From an uncultured SAR116 cluster alpha proteobacterium (GTDB lineage: Bacteria; Pseudomonadota; Alphaproteobacteria; Puniceispirillales; Marisalimonadaceae): 45,475 nucleotides of DNA. The stretch is from NCBI GenBank assembly GCA_902529515.1, contig CABZWX010000010.1:1-45475 (forward strand), given 5' to 3'. How positions within the stretch are numbered: the first letter of the stretch is position 1; each line of letters starts with the position of its first letter. This document shows, in pieces, positions 28,760 to 38,224 of this stretch. The notes beneath the pieces were generated by a model, which saw only the letters and a program-made list of their open reading frames with translations, was not told the DNA's origin and did not search any database. Position numbers and translations under genes: made by a program.

Positions 28760-29950
28760 ATTATTTTTAAATTTAAAGTATAGAATCAATTTAAATATGA
28801 AATAACCAATAATTGGCATTATTATAAGACCATTACTTAAAGGAGTGAATTCACCCACAAATCCTAAAATTATACCTCCAACTGTTAATGATCCAAAAGA
28901 AATACTTGACCACCAAGTTAAAACTCTAGCCCTATAAACTTCTTCTACTTCTAATTGGATAATTGTTTGAGTTCCAATACCAACTGCCGTTGTAGTAAAA
29001 CCGACTATTGTAAAAAATATGGCCATTGTATAAACTTCTGAAATAAAGCCAATAATACAGCTTATTATCAGACCAAGCATTAACATTGATACTAATTTAG
29101 TTTCAATTTTACTTTTATTACTATTTCTAAAACCTATCCAAATTGAAGCCAATAAGGCCCCAATACCCGCAGTAGTTGTAATTAAAGATAATCCAAAACT
29201 CCCTTGTTTTAATATTTCTCCTGCAATTGTTGGTTGAATTTCAAGCATCCCTCTGACAAAAAAGGCGCTTACAAAAACAACAAATAAACTTTTTAGAATA
29301 ATGGGGGTCCTTAACGCAAATTTTCCACCTTCCAAAAATCTATGAAAAAAATTTCCTTGTAAAACTTCTTTCTTAATCCTTGTTCTTAAGGGCATATAAA
29401 TTAAAACTGGAATCAATGGAAGATAAGTTAATGCAGCAATCAAAAAAGTTACTTCAAGATTAAAAAAAGCTATCAATCCTCCAGCAAAAGCAGGACCAAC
29501 AACTCTTGATCCATTAAAGGACGCAGAATTTAGACCTACAGCACTAGAGAGTAAATTTTTTGGAACAACAATAGAGACAAAAACTAATCTTACAGGGTGA
29601 TAACAAGCACTTAATAAACCTTGTAAAACAGACAAAAAAGCTAAAGTAAATAGTGTGTGTTGATCTAAATATTGTAAGAACCAAATTAATATTCCAATTA
29701 AAAACATTAATATTTTTAATATTACACTTGCTACCCTCATATTCCAATTTTCTGCAAATACAGCAAAAAATGGTCCTAATACTCCTGCAGGTGCCATAAG
29801 AGCTAAAGTTACAAAACTTGTCCAAAATGTAGATTCTGTAATTTCCCAAGTAAGCCAACCAACTCCAATTTTTTGTATCCAAAGCCCAAAAAGAGAAACC
29901 GTATTACTAAAAAAATATAAGCTAAATGATCTATTTGATAATGCATTCAT
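28748..29950 (-). CDS. MFS transporter, EntS-like
   Basis: A 400-residue protein with about 12 hydrophobic segments. The opening SNRSFSLYFFSNTVSLFGLW with WIQKIGVGWLTWEITES and GPFFAVFAENWNMR (a motif-A variant lacking the usual DR) are typical of the EntS/enterobactin-exporter-like branch. The substrate is unknown. Its ATG overlaps the stop of the alpha/beta hydrolase gene by 4 nt (ATGA), so they are translationally coupled. It overlaps the convergent eamA-type gene by 12 nt at the 3' end. Confidence 0.86.
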   Translation of the reverse strand: MNALSNRSFSLYFFSNTVSLFGLWIQKIGVGWLTWEITESTFWTSFVTLALMAPAGVLGPFFAVFAENWNMRVASVILKILMFLIGILIWFLQYLDQHTLFTLAFLSVLQGLLSACYHPVRLVFVSIVVPKNLLSSAVGLNSASFNGSRVVGPAFAGGLIAFFNLEVTFLIAALTYLPLIPVLIYMPLRTRIKKEVLQGNFFHRFLEGGKFALRTPIILKSLFVVFVSAFFVRGMLEIQPTIAGEILKQGSFGLSLITTTAGIGALLASIWIGFRNSNKSKIETKLVSMLMLGLIISCIIGFISEVYTMAIFFTIVGFTTTAVGIGTQTIIQLEVEEVYRARVLTWWSSISFGSLTVGGIILGFVGEFTPLSNGLIIMPIIGYFIFKLILYFKFKNNLFN

Positions 29951-30774
29951 GAATTAAAAAAAGTTTCTATAGCTTCATTAAAGTCAGATGAGTTTTCACA
30001 ATAAGGTGCGTGGCCAACATTTGAAAGCTCTAATACTTTTGCATGAGGTAATGATTGTTGTAATCTATTAGAACGATCGTTTGATACAACAATATCTTTT
30101 GAACCTTTTAATATAAGACATGGTTGATTAACTTTTAACAAACTAGTTGAAGTATCAAGTGTTTGCATAGCCATTCCACCTGACATTATGGAACCTTCTG
30201 TAATTTCTTCACTAATAATAGATAAGAAACTGAATATTTCTTTATCTTTCAATTCAGGCAACATCTTTTTAATTCTTAATTTACCAAATTCTTCATTAGA
30301 CAACTTTTTTCTTTCTTCAAGTCTTTGACTATAGGGTTTCCTTAAAGGGCTCTGAGGCGGTAATGCGTAACCTTTATGAGTACATGACAAAACTAATTTA
30401 TTTACACTATCGGAAAAGTCAGCTGAAACAATTTGAGCTAACATGCCACCCATCGAGTGACCTACTAAGTCAAATTTCTTAATTCCTAAATTTGTTAGTA
30501 AGTTATTCACTAGCTTTGCAATCTCAAACATATTTAAATCCGCAGCATCTGATTTTCCAAAACCAGGTGCATCAATTGCAATTACTGACCTTTTATCTCT
30601 AAAATGTAAAAATTGAAAAGCCCAACTTTTGCTATTCCCGTTAAAACCATGCAAGAATACAATTGGTATATTATCATCAAATTTATTGATCCTAAAAGAT
30701 GTGTTTAAATTATATTCTTTATCACTAAATATTTGTAATTCGGGAAGTTTTTTCAAAATTTCTAAGTGGTTCAA
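29947..30774 (-). CDS. alpha/beta hydrolase
   Basis: A 275-residue alpha/beta hydrolase fold enzyme. FLHGFNGNSKSW holds the oxyanion loop, GHSMGG the nucleophile elbow with serine near residue 105, and NVGHAPYCENS near the C-terminus holds the catalytic histidine. The acid is probably Asp in KGSKDIVV. Esterases, lactonases and C-C bond hydrolases share this fold, so the substrate is open. The start is TTG at 30774, supported by a near-perfect AGGAGG five bases upstream. It is coupled to the EntS-like transporter gene, suggesting a shared substrate. Confidence 0.85.
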   Translation of the reverse strand: MNHLEILKKLPELQIFSDKEYNLNTSFRINKFDDNIPIVFLHGFNGNSKSWAFQFLHFRDKRSVIAIDAPGFGKSDAADLNMFEIAKLVNNLLTNLGIKKFDLVGHSMGGMLAQIVSADFSDSVNKLVLSCTHKGYALPPQSPLRKPYSQRLEERKKLSNEEFGKLRIKKMLPELKDKEIFSFLSIISEEITEGSIMSGGMAMQTLDTSTSLLKVNQPCLILKGSKDIVVSNDRSNRLQQSLPHAKVLELSNVGHAPYCENSSDFNEAIETFFNS

Positions 30775-30904
30775 TGTCTCCTCCTATAATTACTTTTTAT
30801 AATAAAAAAACAAAAAAGATTTAATTATATAAATTTATTTTATCTTTTGACTCTATGTTATTTTTAATTCAATGTTTTTTTAAGGATATTTTAGGAGAGT
30901 TAAA

Positions 30905-32494
30905 ATGAAATTAATCAACAGACTTTTTATTATTTTGATAAGTTGTCTTTTATCAAGTGTTGCACTTGCAAAAGACCTCACTGTTGGATTGAAATCAGAG
31001 CCCAGCTCTATTGATCCACATTATCATAATCTTGGTCCAAATAATGCATTTGCAACCCATATTTATGGGACATTAGTTGGGTCAGACGAAAACCAACAAC
31101 ATTATCCAGATTTAGCTACTTCGTGGAAACCTATCAATGACACCACTTGGGAATTTAAGCTCAGAAAAGGTGTAAAGTTTCATGACGGAAGTGATTTTAC
31201 TGCAGATGATGTTCTCTTTACGGCTCAAAGAGCACAAAATGTTCCAAAATCTCCATCAGGTTTTGGTACTTACTTAAAGGGAAAAGAATTTATTAAAATT
31301 GATAGTCATACAATTCACATAAAAACAAAGAAACCCTATCCTTTGATGCCAAATGATATCATGACAGTTAAAATTATATCAAAGAAAAATGGAGAAGGCG
31401 CAACCACAGCTGACTATAATAGTGGTAAAGCAGCAATTGGTACTGGTCCTTATAAGTTTGTAGAGTGGGTGCCAGGAGATAAAATAGTATTAAAAGCTAA
31501 CAAAGATTATCATGGTGCAGGTACTGGAGCGCCTAAATACAAAAATATTTTATTTAAGCCAATTAAATCTGGTCCCGCAAGAATTGCAGCACTATTAGCT
31601 AAGGATGTAGATTTTATAGATAATGTACCTCCTTTAAATGTTGCAAAAATGAAAAAAAATCCAACTATTAAGTTAAATAGCGGATCTTCTAATAGAGTGA
31701 TTTATCTTCATATGGACCAATTTAGAGAGGATTCACCTCATATTACAGCAATAGGTGGTGGTAAAATTAAAAATCCTCTAATGGATGTTAGGGTCAGAAA
31801 AGCTCTTTCTTTAGCAATTAATCGTGATGCAATGGTTTCAAAAGTGATGGAAGGTATTGCTGTAAAAGCAGGCCAATTATTACCAGCAGGTTTCCATGGT
31901 GTCTCAGATAAAATGAAACCAGATCCATATGATCCAGAAGCTGCAAAAAAGTTATTAGCAGATGCTGGTTATGGAAACGGATTTGAAATGACTATCCATG
32001 GTCCAAATGATAGATACATCAATGATGCAAAAATTGCTGAGGCACTTGCACAGATGTTCTCAAGGATAGGTATTAAAGCAAAAGTTGAAACAATGCCAAA
32101 AGCTGTTTACTTCAAAAGAGCATCAAGAGGTGGTCCAAATAAGAGCCCTGAATTTAGTTTTATGGTCCTTGGTTGGGGTGCTGGTTCTGGAGAAGCGTCA
32201 TCTCCATTAAGAGCTTTATTACATACTTATGACAAATCTATTGGTATGGGTAGAGCGAATAGAGGAAGACATTCTGATCCAGTTGTTGATAAGCTAATTC
32301 AAAAGGCGCTTGGAACAGTTGATTCAGACGCCAGAGGTAAACTTTTAGCTGAAGCTACCGAAGTGGCAGTTGGTAAAAACTATGGTGTTATTCCAATTCA
32401 TTATCAAATGAATACTTGGGCTGCAAAATCTTCTTGTAGCTACACTCCAAGAACTGATGAAAGAACAATAGCAACATATTTAAATTGTAAATAA
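30905..32494 (+). CDS. peptide-type ABC transporter substrate-binding protein
   Basis: A 529-residue periplasmic binding protein of solute-binding family 5 (DppA/OppA-like). Its signal peptide runs MKLINRLFIILISCLL to a likely cleavage after ALA at residue 22. LVGSDENQQHYPDLATSW, LRKGVKFHDGSDFTADDV and VRVRKALSLAINRDAM are characteristic family blocks. It would deliver peptides, opines or N-acyl amino acids to the permeases downstream. TTAGGAGAG lies about 7 nt before the ATG. The leader of about 130 bases holds no obvious regulatory fold. A strong hairpin follows the stop codon, which would leave this gene expressed above the permeases. Confidence 0.94.
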   Translation: MKLINRLFIILISCLLSSVALAKDLTVGLKSEPSSIDPHYHNLGPNNAFATHIYGTLVGSDENQQHYPDLATSWKPINDTTWEFKLRKGVKFHDGSDFTADDVLFTAQRAQNVPKSPSGFGTYLKGKEFIKIDSHTIHIKTKKPYPLMPNDIMTVKIISKKNGEGATTADYNSGKAAIGTGPYKFVEWVPGDKIVLKANKDYHGAGTGAPKYKNILFKPIKSGPARIAALLAKDVDFIDNVPPLNVAKMKKNPTIKLNSGSSNRVIYLHMDQFREDSPHITAIGGGKIKNPLMDVRVRKALSLAINRDAMVSKVMEGIAVKAGQLLPAGFHGVSDKMKPDPYDPEAAKKLLADAGYGNGFEMTIHGPNDRYINDAKIAEALAQMFSRIGIKAKVETMPKAVYFKRASRGGPNKSPEFSFMVLGWGAGSGEASSPLRALLHTYDKSIGMGRANRGRHSDPVVDKLIQKALGTVDSDARGKLLAEATEVAVGKNYGVIPIHYQMNTWAAKSSCSYTPRTDERTIATYLNCK

Positions 32495-32503
32495 GTTATA
32501 ACC

Positions 32504-32535
32504 TAAGAACCAGAGCAGGTTTGCTCTGGTTCTTA
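32504..32535 (+). terminator. strong hairpin between binding-protein and permease genes
   Basis: A perfect 14-bp stem, TAAGAACCAGAGCA (32504-32517) pairing with TGCTCTGGTTCTTA (32522-32535), closes a GGTT loop, 9 nt after the stop codon. Only TTATT, a short T-rich run, follows, so it fits a partial terminator or an RNA-stabilising hairpin within the operon, as seen after other binding-protein genes. It is by far the strongest inverted repeat I see in the window. Confidence 0.85.
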
Positions 32536-32553
32536 TTATTAAAGAATTCTAAA

Positions 32554-33531
32554 ATGACAGCATTTATTTGTACAAGATTCGCTCAAAGTATACTTGTTTT
32601 ATTTATTATGTCTCTTTTGGTTTTTGGAGGTGTAAATCTAGTAGGTGATCCTGTAGAAATGCTAATTAATCCTGAAGCTGATCAAGCCGAAGTAGAGAGA
32701 GTTATCCGCGAACTTGGACTAGATAGACCTGTAACAGAACAGTATTGGTATTTTTTAGTAAACGCCTTTAAAGGGGATTTAGGAAGCTCATTTATTTTTG
32801 GAGAACCTGCCCTAAAGTTAATAATCCAGAGAATGCCGGCCACATTAGAACTGGCCTTGTTCTCATTATTTATATCCTTAATTATAGCAATACCTTTAGG
32901 TATATACGCAGGATATAATCCTGACAGCAAAGCAAGTAAGGTTATTATGGCAGGTTCTATCTTAGGCTTTTCTATGCCAACATTTTGGGTTGGTATTATA
33001 TTTATCATGATATTTGCTGTTCAACTTGGATGGTTACCATCAACTGGTAGAGGTGAGATTGGAACCTTTATGGGCATAAATAGTTCTTTGTTTACTCTAA
33101 ATGGACTATCTCATGTTTTTTTACCTGCACTAAATTTGGCGTTATTTAAAATTTCTTCAGTCATACGTCTAACACGAGCCGGAACAAGAGAAATAATTCT
33201 TCAAGATTATATTACGTTTGCTAGGTCTAAGGGAATTTCTGAAAAAAGAGTTGTATTGATACATGTTTTGAAAAATATTTTAATTCCAATTGTCACTGTT
33301 GTTGGCCTTGAATTTGGTTCCTTAATCGCCTTCTCAACAGTTACTGAAACTGTGTTCGCATGGCCTGGGATGGGAAAGTTAATAATAGATTCAATTTACA
33401 ATCTTGATCGCCCAGTTATTGTTGCATACTTAATGATCATTGTAACATTTTTCGTATTTTTAAACTTAATTGTCGATATAATTTATACGTTCTTAGATCC
33501 ACGAGTAAGAATTAAAGGGGATCATCAATGA
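32554..33531 (+). CDS. peptide-type ABC transporter permease, DppB-like
   Basis: A 325-residue inner-membrane permease. TRFAQSILVLFIMSLLVFGGV opens the first helix; LGLDRPVTEQYWYFLVNAFKGDLG is the conserved periplasmic block, and the EAA cytoplasmic loop appears as YITFARSKGISEKRVVLIHV. ATG 32554 is chosen because the TTG at 32521 would lie inside the hairpin loop region. The next permease gene starts within its stop codon (ATGA at 33528-33531), so the two are coupled. It works with the fused ATPase encoded at 35407-37311 on the other strand. Confidence 0.93.
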   Translation: MTAFICTRFAQSILVLFIMSLLVFGGVNLVGDPVEMLINPEADQAEVERVIRELGLDRPVTEQYWYFLVNAFKGDLGSSFIFGEPALKLIIQRMPATLELALFSLFISLIIAIPLGIYAGYNPDSKASKVIMAGSILGFSMPTFWVGIIFIMIFAVQLGWLPSTGRGEIGTFMGINSSLFTLNGLSHVFLPALNLALFKISSVIRLTRAGTREIILQDYITFARSKGISEKRVVLIHVLKNILIPIVTVVGLEFGSLIAFSTVTETVFAWPGMGKLIIDSIYNLDRPVIVAYLMIIVTFFVFLNLIVDIIYTFLDPRVRIKGDHQ

Positions 33532-34406
33532 ATCCAAAATTAAGAAAATTTATAGAATTCTGTAAAGATTTTTCTTCAAACAAGGTTGCTCTTGTCGCTT
33601 TTTTTATTTTTTTACTTATTCTATTCGTAGCAATATTTGCACCTTTAGTATCTCCGACTGATCCTTACGATCTCAATACTGTTAGTATTATGAATAGTAG
33701 GTTACCACCATTTTCAGAAGATTTTTCTGGTAATTATTTTTTACTTGGTACTGATGGCGCAGGCAGGGACATGGTTTCAGCTATATTCTATGGATTGAGA
33801 GTAAGTTTAGGAGTTGGCGTTCTATCAGGTATTTTTGCTCTGATAATAGGTTCATTTTTTGGAATTTCTGCAGCTTTTTTTGGCGGTAGATACGAGTCAT
33901 TAATTATGAGAATTGTGGACATTCAGTTAAGCTTTCCATCTATTTTAGTTGCTTTAATTATCTTAGCTGCTTTTGGAAAAGGTGTTGAGAAAACTATCAT
34001 TGCACTAATTTTAGTACAGTGGGCTTATTACGCTAGAACAGCACGATCAAGTGCTCTAGTTGAAATAAATAAAGAATATGTTGATGCTGCTAGATGTTTA
34101 GCATTCGGAAACACACGAATAATGTTTAAACATATATTGCCTAACTGTATGGCTCCGTTAATTGTTGTCGGTACTTTGCAAACGGCACACGCAATTTCTT
34201 TAGAAGCCACACTAAGTTTTTTGGGTTTAGGTCTTCCAATAACCGAACCTTCTTTGGGTCTTCTAATAGGAAATGGTTTTGAATATATGTATAGTGGCGA
34301 CTTTTGGATTAGCATATTTCCAGGCGTTGCATTACTTATAACTGTCGCTTCTATAAATTTAGTCGGAGATCATCTGCGGGATATGTTTAACCCAAGGCTT
34401 CACTAA
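33528..34406 (+). CDS. peptide-type ABC transporter permease, DppC-like
   Basis: A 292-residue partner permease. The N-terminal helix is preceded by a basic stretch, then APLVSPTDPYD, and DGAGRDMVSAIFYGLRVSLGVG is the family signature. The EAA-type loop is YVDAARCLAFGNTRIMFKHI. The end DHLRDMFNPRLH is the usual DppC C-terminus (normally DxLRDxLDPR). It is coupled to the DppB-like gene by a 4-nt overlap and ends 5 nt from the convergent deacylase gene. Confidence 0.94.
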   Translation: MNPKLRKFIEFCKDFSSNKVALVAFFIFLLILFVAIFAPLVSPTDPYDLNTVSIMNSRLPPFSEDFSGNYFLLGTDGAGRDMVSAIFYGLRVSLGVGVLSGIFALIIGSFFGISAAFFGGRYESLIMRIVDIQLSFPSILVALIILAAFGKGVEKTIIALILVQWAYYARTARSSALVEINKEYVDAARCLAFGNTRIMFKHILPNCMAPLIVVGTLQTAHAISLEATLSFLGLGLPITEPSLGLLIGNGFEYMYSGDFWISIFPGVALLITVASINLVGDHLRDMFNPRLH

Positions 34407-34411
34407 AATTT

Positions 34412-35401
34412 CTAATAATAGTCACTTAATTTATAGGCTAGTCTTACTGCTGTTTTACCTGGAAATAATCTTTTGGAAGGCATAATTAAAATAGTTTCTT
34501 CGTAGGGAGCATATACTTCTTCATTATCATCTTTCCCAATCAACACTCCCTTTTTTAAGGTTTCGAAACCTTGCCAATCTTGATCAAATTTAAAATTTTC
34601 ACTTTTGATAGTTATAATTTTTCCAACTTTATAAACATCATTTTGAAAATTCAATACTTTATTTTTATAGATAAAATCATCTGCAAAATTTTCATCCATT
34701 ATTGAAGTAGTTCGTAAAAATCTTATCATAGTCTCAATTGCAACAATTTCAGATGACTTGGCCCAATGTTGCCCACATTCAACTAGAAGAGCATTTTTTT
34801 GACTTTCTTTATTAGAAAAGCCAAAATAGTCTCTCATTCTCATTCCTTCATTATGTCCGGAATCAGATATTATTGGCATTTGCATGCCTACATCACGAGC
34901 GAAATCAATACCTTTATTTAACATTCCAGCCATCATAAGAGGTACGCAAGGTTTTTGCATTGAATGTATATCCAACAAATAATCGACTTGTGACACGATA
35001 TTTTTAACTTCATTAGCTCTTAAAAATTCACTAGTTCTTTTTCTTTTGGGATTTTCTAAGACACCTTCTGCCCATAATCTATTAAAATCCTCTTCAACCC
35101 ATCTTGTTCTATTTGGATTAAGGGGATCAAATGCTAAATAAGCCTCAATATTCATAAAACCTAAAGTTAATTTTCCACTTAATGGTCTATAGTCATTTTT
35201 AAGAAACCAATCTATAGCAAGTGCCCCACAAGGTTCATTACCATGTACAATTGATGATATAAAAACGTGTGGACCACTTAAACCACTATCTAATGTTATA
35301 ACATAGTCAATACCTGTGTTAGAGTTTTTGTAAGGTGAAATGTCAGGATTGACTAATTCAACAGGAAATTCATTTTTATAATCTAATTTAGGGTCATTCA
35401 T
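34412..35401 (-). CDS. AstE/aspartoacylase-like zinc deacylase
   Basis: A 329-residue M14-type zinc enzyme of the succinylglutamate desuccinylase/aspartoacylase family. Zinc ligands can be read as His53 and Glu56 in VHGNEPCG and His146 in LDIHSMQ. The substrate-binding block NRTRWVEEDFNRLW contains the DxNR-type motif (residues 105-108). The catalytic glutamate is probably in VECGQHW. The family removes acyl groups from N-acyl amino acids; which acyl group is not clear here. It is 5 nt downstream of the fused ATPase gene, which ties it to uptake of the substrate. Confidence 0.88.
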   Translation of the reverse strand: MNDPKLDYKNEFPVELVNPDISPYKNSNTGIDYVITLDSGLSGPHVFISSIVHGNEPCGALAIDWFLKNDYRPLSGKLTLGFMNIEAYLAFDPLNPNRTRWVEEDFNRLWAEGVLENPKRKRTSEFLRANEVKNIVSQVDYLLDIHSMQKPCVPLMMAGMLNKGIDFARDVGMQMPIISDSGHNEGMRMRDYFGFSNKESQKNALLVECGQHWAKSSEIVAIETMIRFLRTTSIMDENFADDFIYKNKVLNFQNDVYKVGKIITIKSENFKFDQDWQGFETLKKGVLIGKDDNEEVYAPYEETILIMPSKRLFPGKTAVRLAYKLSDYY

Positions 35402-35406
35402 ATCTT

Positions 35407-37311
35407 TTAATTTTGGAGCTTCATTCCATCAAATGGTTTTACGTAGTGATCCTCTCCAAGTTTAATCATTTGAACATATTCAGGTTCATAGCCTATTGGC
35501 TTTAATAAACTAGGAATTTCATCGTTCATTAAGTTTAACTTCTTTTTTCTCTTGGTTGGATCTGCAATTGGAACTGCTGCCATCAATTTTTTTGTGTAAG
35601 GGTGTTGAGGATTTTCAAAAATTTGGCTTCTAAGTCCAATTTCAACTATTTCACCAAGATACATTACACCTATTCTATGACTTACTCTTTCAATTACGGC
35701 CATATCATGACTTATAAATAGATAGGTTAAACCAAATTCTTCTTGTAGTTCCATCATCAAGTTTACTACTTGAGCCTGAATGGAAACATCTAGCGCTGAA
35801 ACTGCTTCATCAGCTATTATTAACTTAGGTTCTAATGCCAGAGCTCTGGCTATCCCAATTCTTTGTCTCTGTCCTCCTGAGAGTTCATGTGGATATCTAG
35901 AGTAATATTGTTCATCAAGTCCAACACGATTTAATAATTTTATTACCCTACTATTTGATCCCAACTTAGGCTCTAATCCGTGCACCATTATTGGTTCCGC
36001 TATAATTTGACCAACAGTCATTCTTGGATTTAAAGAAGCAAAAGGATCTTGGAAAATCATTTGCATCTTTTTTCTATATTGTATCATTTCTTTATTATTT
36101 AAATCAGTTAAGTCTACGCCTTCAAAAAAAACTTCACCTCTTGTTGGTGATGTTAATCCTATTATACTTCTTCCTGTTGTGGACTTTCCACAACCACTCT
36201 CACCAACCAATCCAAGTGTTTCGCCTGGTTGCAAATTAAAACTTATATTTTCAACTGCATGAATATTTCCACCTGCTCTTCCAAAGTCTTGTTTGATTAA
36301 AAACCTTGTAGTCAGACCTTTGACTTCAAGCAATGGAGAAGAAGTCCTATTTACAGTATCTTTCATTTCTACAACTTTTTTTGTTGAAATTTTCTCTTTA
36401 TTTTTGTGTTCATCAGAAGATTTAACGTCAAGATTAACAAATTTTGCTGGTAGTTTTTTACCAATCATACTCCCAAGTTTTGGAACAGCTGCCAATAAAG
36501 ACCTAGTGTATGGATGTTTAGGATTTTGAAATATTTCAATAGCAGTGCCTTCTTCAACTTTTTTACCTGCAAACATGACAACGACTCTGTCAGCAACCTC
36601 AGCCACAACACCCATATCATGAGTAATAAACATTACTGACATACCTATGTCTCTTTGTAACATTTTTATCAAATCCAGTATTTGTGCTTGTATTGTGACG
36701 TCCAACGCTGTTGTAGGTTCATCTGCAATTAATAATGAGGGCTTACAACTTAATGCCATTGCAATCATAACTCTTTGTCTCATTCCACCAGAGAGTTCAT
36801 GTGGATATTGATTTAACCTTTTTTCTGGTTCAGGTATTCTTACCAACTTGATCATTTCAAGTGCAATTTCAAAAGCTTCTTTTTTTGTTTTGCCTTGATG
36901 CTTAATTATTGTTTCAGTAATTTGCATACCAATAGTAAAAACTGGATTTAGTGATGTCATAGGTTCTTGAAATATCATTGAGATGTCATTGCCTCTGATA
37001 TCTCTCATTTTTTCTTGATCAAGCCGAGTTAAATTTAGATTAAGATTGTTTTTTGATTGAAGGTTTATTTCACCAGAAACTATTCTACCTCCAGAATAAT
37101 CAGTAAGTCTCATTAGAGATAAGGCTGTAACAGACTTACCTGAACCTGATTCACCCACTATTGCTATAGTCTCACCTTTATTGATATTAAAAGAGATGCC
37201 ATCAACAGCTTTTACAACTTTATCTTTTAATTGAAATTGAACTTTAAGATCTTTTACTTCAACAACTGATTCAGGAGTTTTATTTTTGATATTTAAATTA
37301 CTTTTATTCAT
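35407..37311 (-). CDS. fused peptide ABC transporter ATPase (DppD-DppF type)
   Basis: A 634-residue protein carrying both ATPase halves of a peptide transporter. The first half has Walker A GESGSGKS (about 53-60), signature LSGGMRQR (173-180) and DEPTTALD with Walker B. The second half has Walker A GESGCGKS (370-377), LSGGQRQRIGIARA and DEAVSALD, where the first serves the usual PT change. Each half ends with a HPYTRSLLAAVP or HPYTKKLMAAVP block, the standard OppDF C-terminal motif. A charged linker lies near residues 295-325. The permease and binding-protein genes are on the opposite strand about 1 kb away, so its transporter is encoded by two converging operons. Confidence 0.94.
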   Translation of the reverse strand: MNKSNLNIKNKTPESVVEVKDLKVQFQLKDKVVKAVDGISFNINKGETIAIVGESGSGKSVTALSLMRLTDYSGGRIVSGEINLQSKNNLNLNLTRLDQEKMRDIRGNDISMIFQEPMTSLNPVFTIGMQITETIIKHQGKTKKEAFEIALEMIKLVRIPEPEKRLNQYPHELSGGMRQRVMIAMALSCKPSLLIADEPTTALDVTIQAQILDLIKMLQRDIGMSVMFITHDMGVVAEVADRVVVMFAGKKVEEGTAIEIFQNPKHPYTRSLLAAVPKLGSMIGKKLPAKFVNLDVKSSDEHKNKEKISTKKVVEMKDTVNRTSSPLLEVKGLTTRFLIKQDFGRAGGNIHAVENISFNLQPGETLGLVGESGCGKSTTGRSIIGLTSPTRGEVFFEGVDLTDLNNKEMIQYRKKMQMIFQDPFASLNPRMTVGQIIAEPIMVHGLEPKLGSNSRVIKLLNRVGLDEQYYSRYPHELSGGQRQRIGIARALALEPKLIIADEAVSALDVSIQAQVVNLMMELQEEFGLTYLFISHDMAVIERVSHRIGVMYLGEIVEIGLRSQIFENPQHPYTKKLMAAVPIADPTKRKKKLNLMNDEIPSLLKPIGYEPEYVQMIKLGEDHYVKPFDGMKLQN

Positions 37312-38174
37312 AAAACACCTTTTTCAATTTGTAATTTAATCTCAATTAACAGACTTTCAATATTTGTTTTTAAAAGATCAAAATTGTCTGATTTTATTCT
37401 AGTTATTTCATCCATATATAATCTTCTATTAACTTCAATTTGAACTGAATTCTTATTTGTTTTAGGATCACTATAAGCATCTGTAAGTTCCATACCTTTA
37501 TATGGATCATTAATATCAACAGAGTAGTTTAAACTTCTTAAAAAATCTACAATAAGGTCAGTAAATTCTTTTTTACAAGATGTTCTATCTCTATCACCAA
37601 TTACAAAATCTGGTCTCCTAGTACCTTTTTCTTGATCTGACATTGCTGTGGCTTTATTTTGCATTGAATGAGCGTTTATGTGATAAAACTTTCCAAAACG
37701 TTGATAAGTACTACTCATAATTTCTTTAAGTGTTTTATGATAAGGTCTATGATAATTTTTAACCCTGTGAATGAATTCACTAAATTTTATTTTATTTGCA
37801 TACATAGGCTCTCCATTTGGAGGAATGCGCAACCAAATCAGACCAATCCCTAATTCACTCTTAATTGTAGGATTGAATAAAAATTTTTCTTTCTTGACGT
37901 CAAAATCAATAAGTTCTTCACTTGGAAAATCAGTTTCTGCTCTATTGGGATCTATATAAGATCTAGGAAAATTAGCATTTAGAATTACACCACCTATTTC
38001 AGTAACATAATTATATAATTCATCAACAAATGAGTCTTCTGCTTGTCTTAATTTTGAAAATTCAGCTTGATGATTAAAATCAAATGGATAAATAACTCCA
38101 CTATGAGGAGAATCGACTATTAAAGGAATAGATTGACCTTCTTCTCCATCAACGTTTAAAATCGTATCTAGCAA
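37308..38174 (-). CDS. hutG: N-formylglutamate amidohydrolase-like protein
   Basis: A 288-residue member of the N-formylglutamate amidohydrolase family, which releases formate and glutamate in histidine breakdown. Motifs: DSPHSGVIYP (about 21-30), RSYIDPNRAE (71-80) and INAHSMQ (166-172). Other histidine-utilisation genes are absent, so the true substrate may be another N-acyl amino acid. Its stop overlaps the start of the fused ATPase gene by 4 nt (ATGA), so the transporter and this enzyme are translated together. It heads a leftward operon of amidohydrolase, ATPase and deacylase. Confidence 0.85.
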   Translation of the reverse strand: MLDTILNVDGEEGQSIPLIVDSPHSGVIYPFDFNHQAEFSKLRQAEDSFVDELYNYVTEIGGVILNANFPRSYIDPNRAETDFPSEELIDFDVKKEKFLFNPTIKSELGIGLIWLRIPPNGEPMYANKIKFSEFIHRVKNYHRPYHKTLKEIMSSTYQRFGKFYHINAHSMQNKATAMSDQEKGTRRPDFVIGDRDRTSCKKEFTDLIVDFLRSLNYSVDINDPYKGMELTDAYSDPKTNKNSVQIEVNRRLYMDEITRIKSDNFDLLKTNIESLLIEIKLQIEKGVL

Positions 38175-38224
38175 AATGGATTCCTTATTTTCAAAATGTA
38201 TAAATATTATTGAGTGTAGTAAAA

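Noticed and set aside
32521-32553. TTG at 32521 as start of the DppB-like permease
   Set aside because: It lies in the hairpin loop/stem and adds a non-family N-terminus (LWFLLLKNSK); ATG 32554 fits the family.
38210-38224. TTG at 38210 as start of the M20 amidohydrolase
   Set aside because: No ribosome site and adds only five residues; ATG 38225 is normal.
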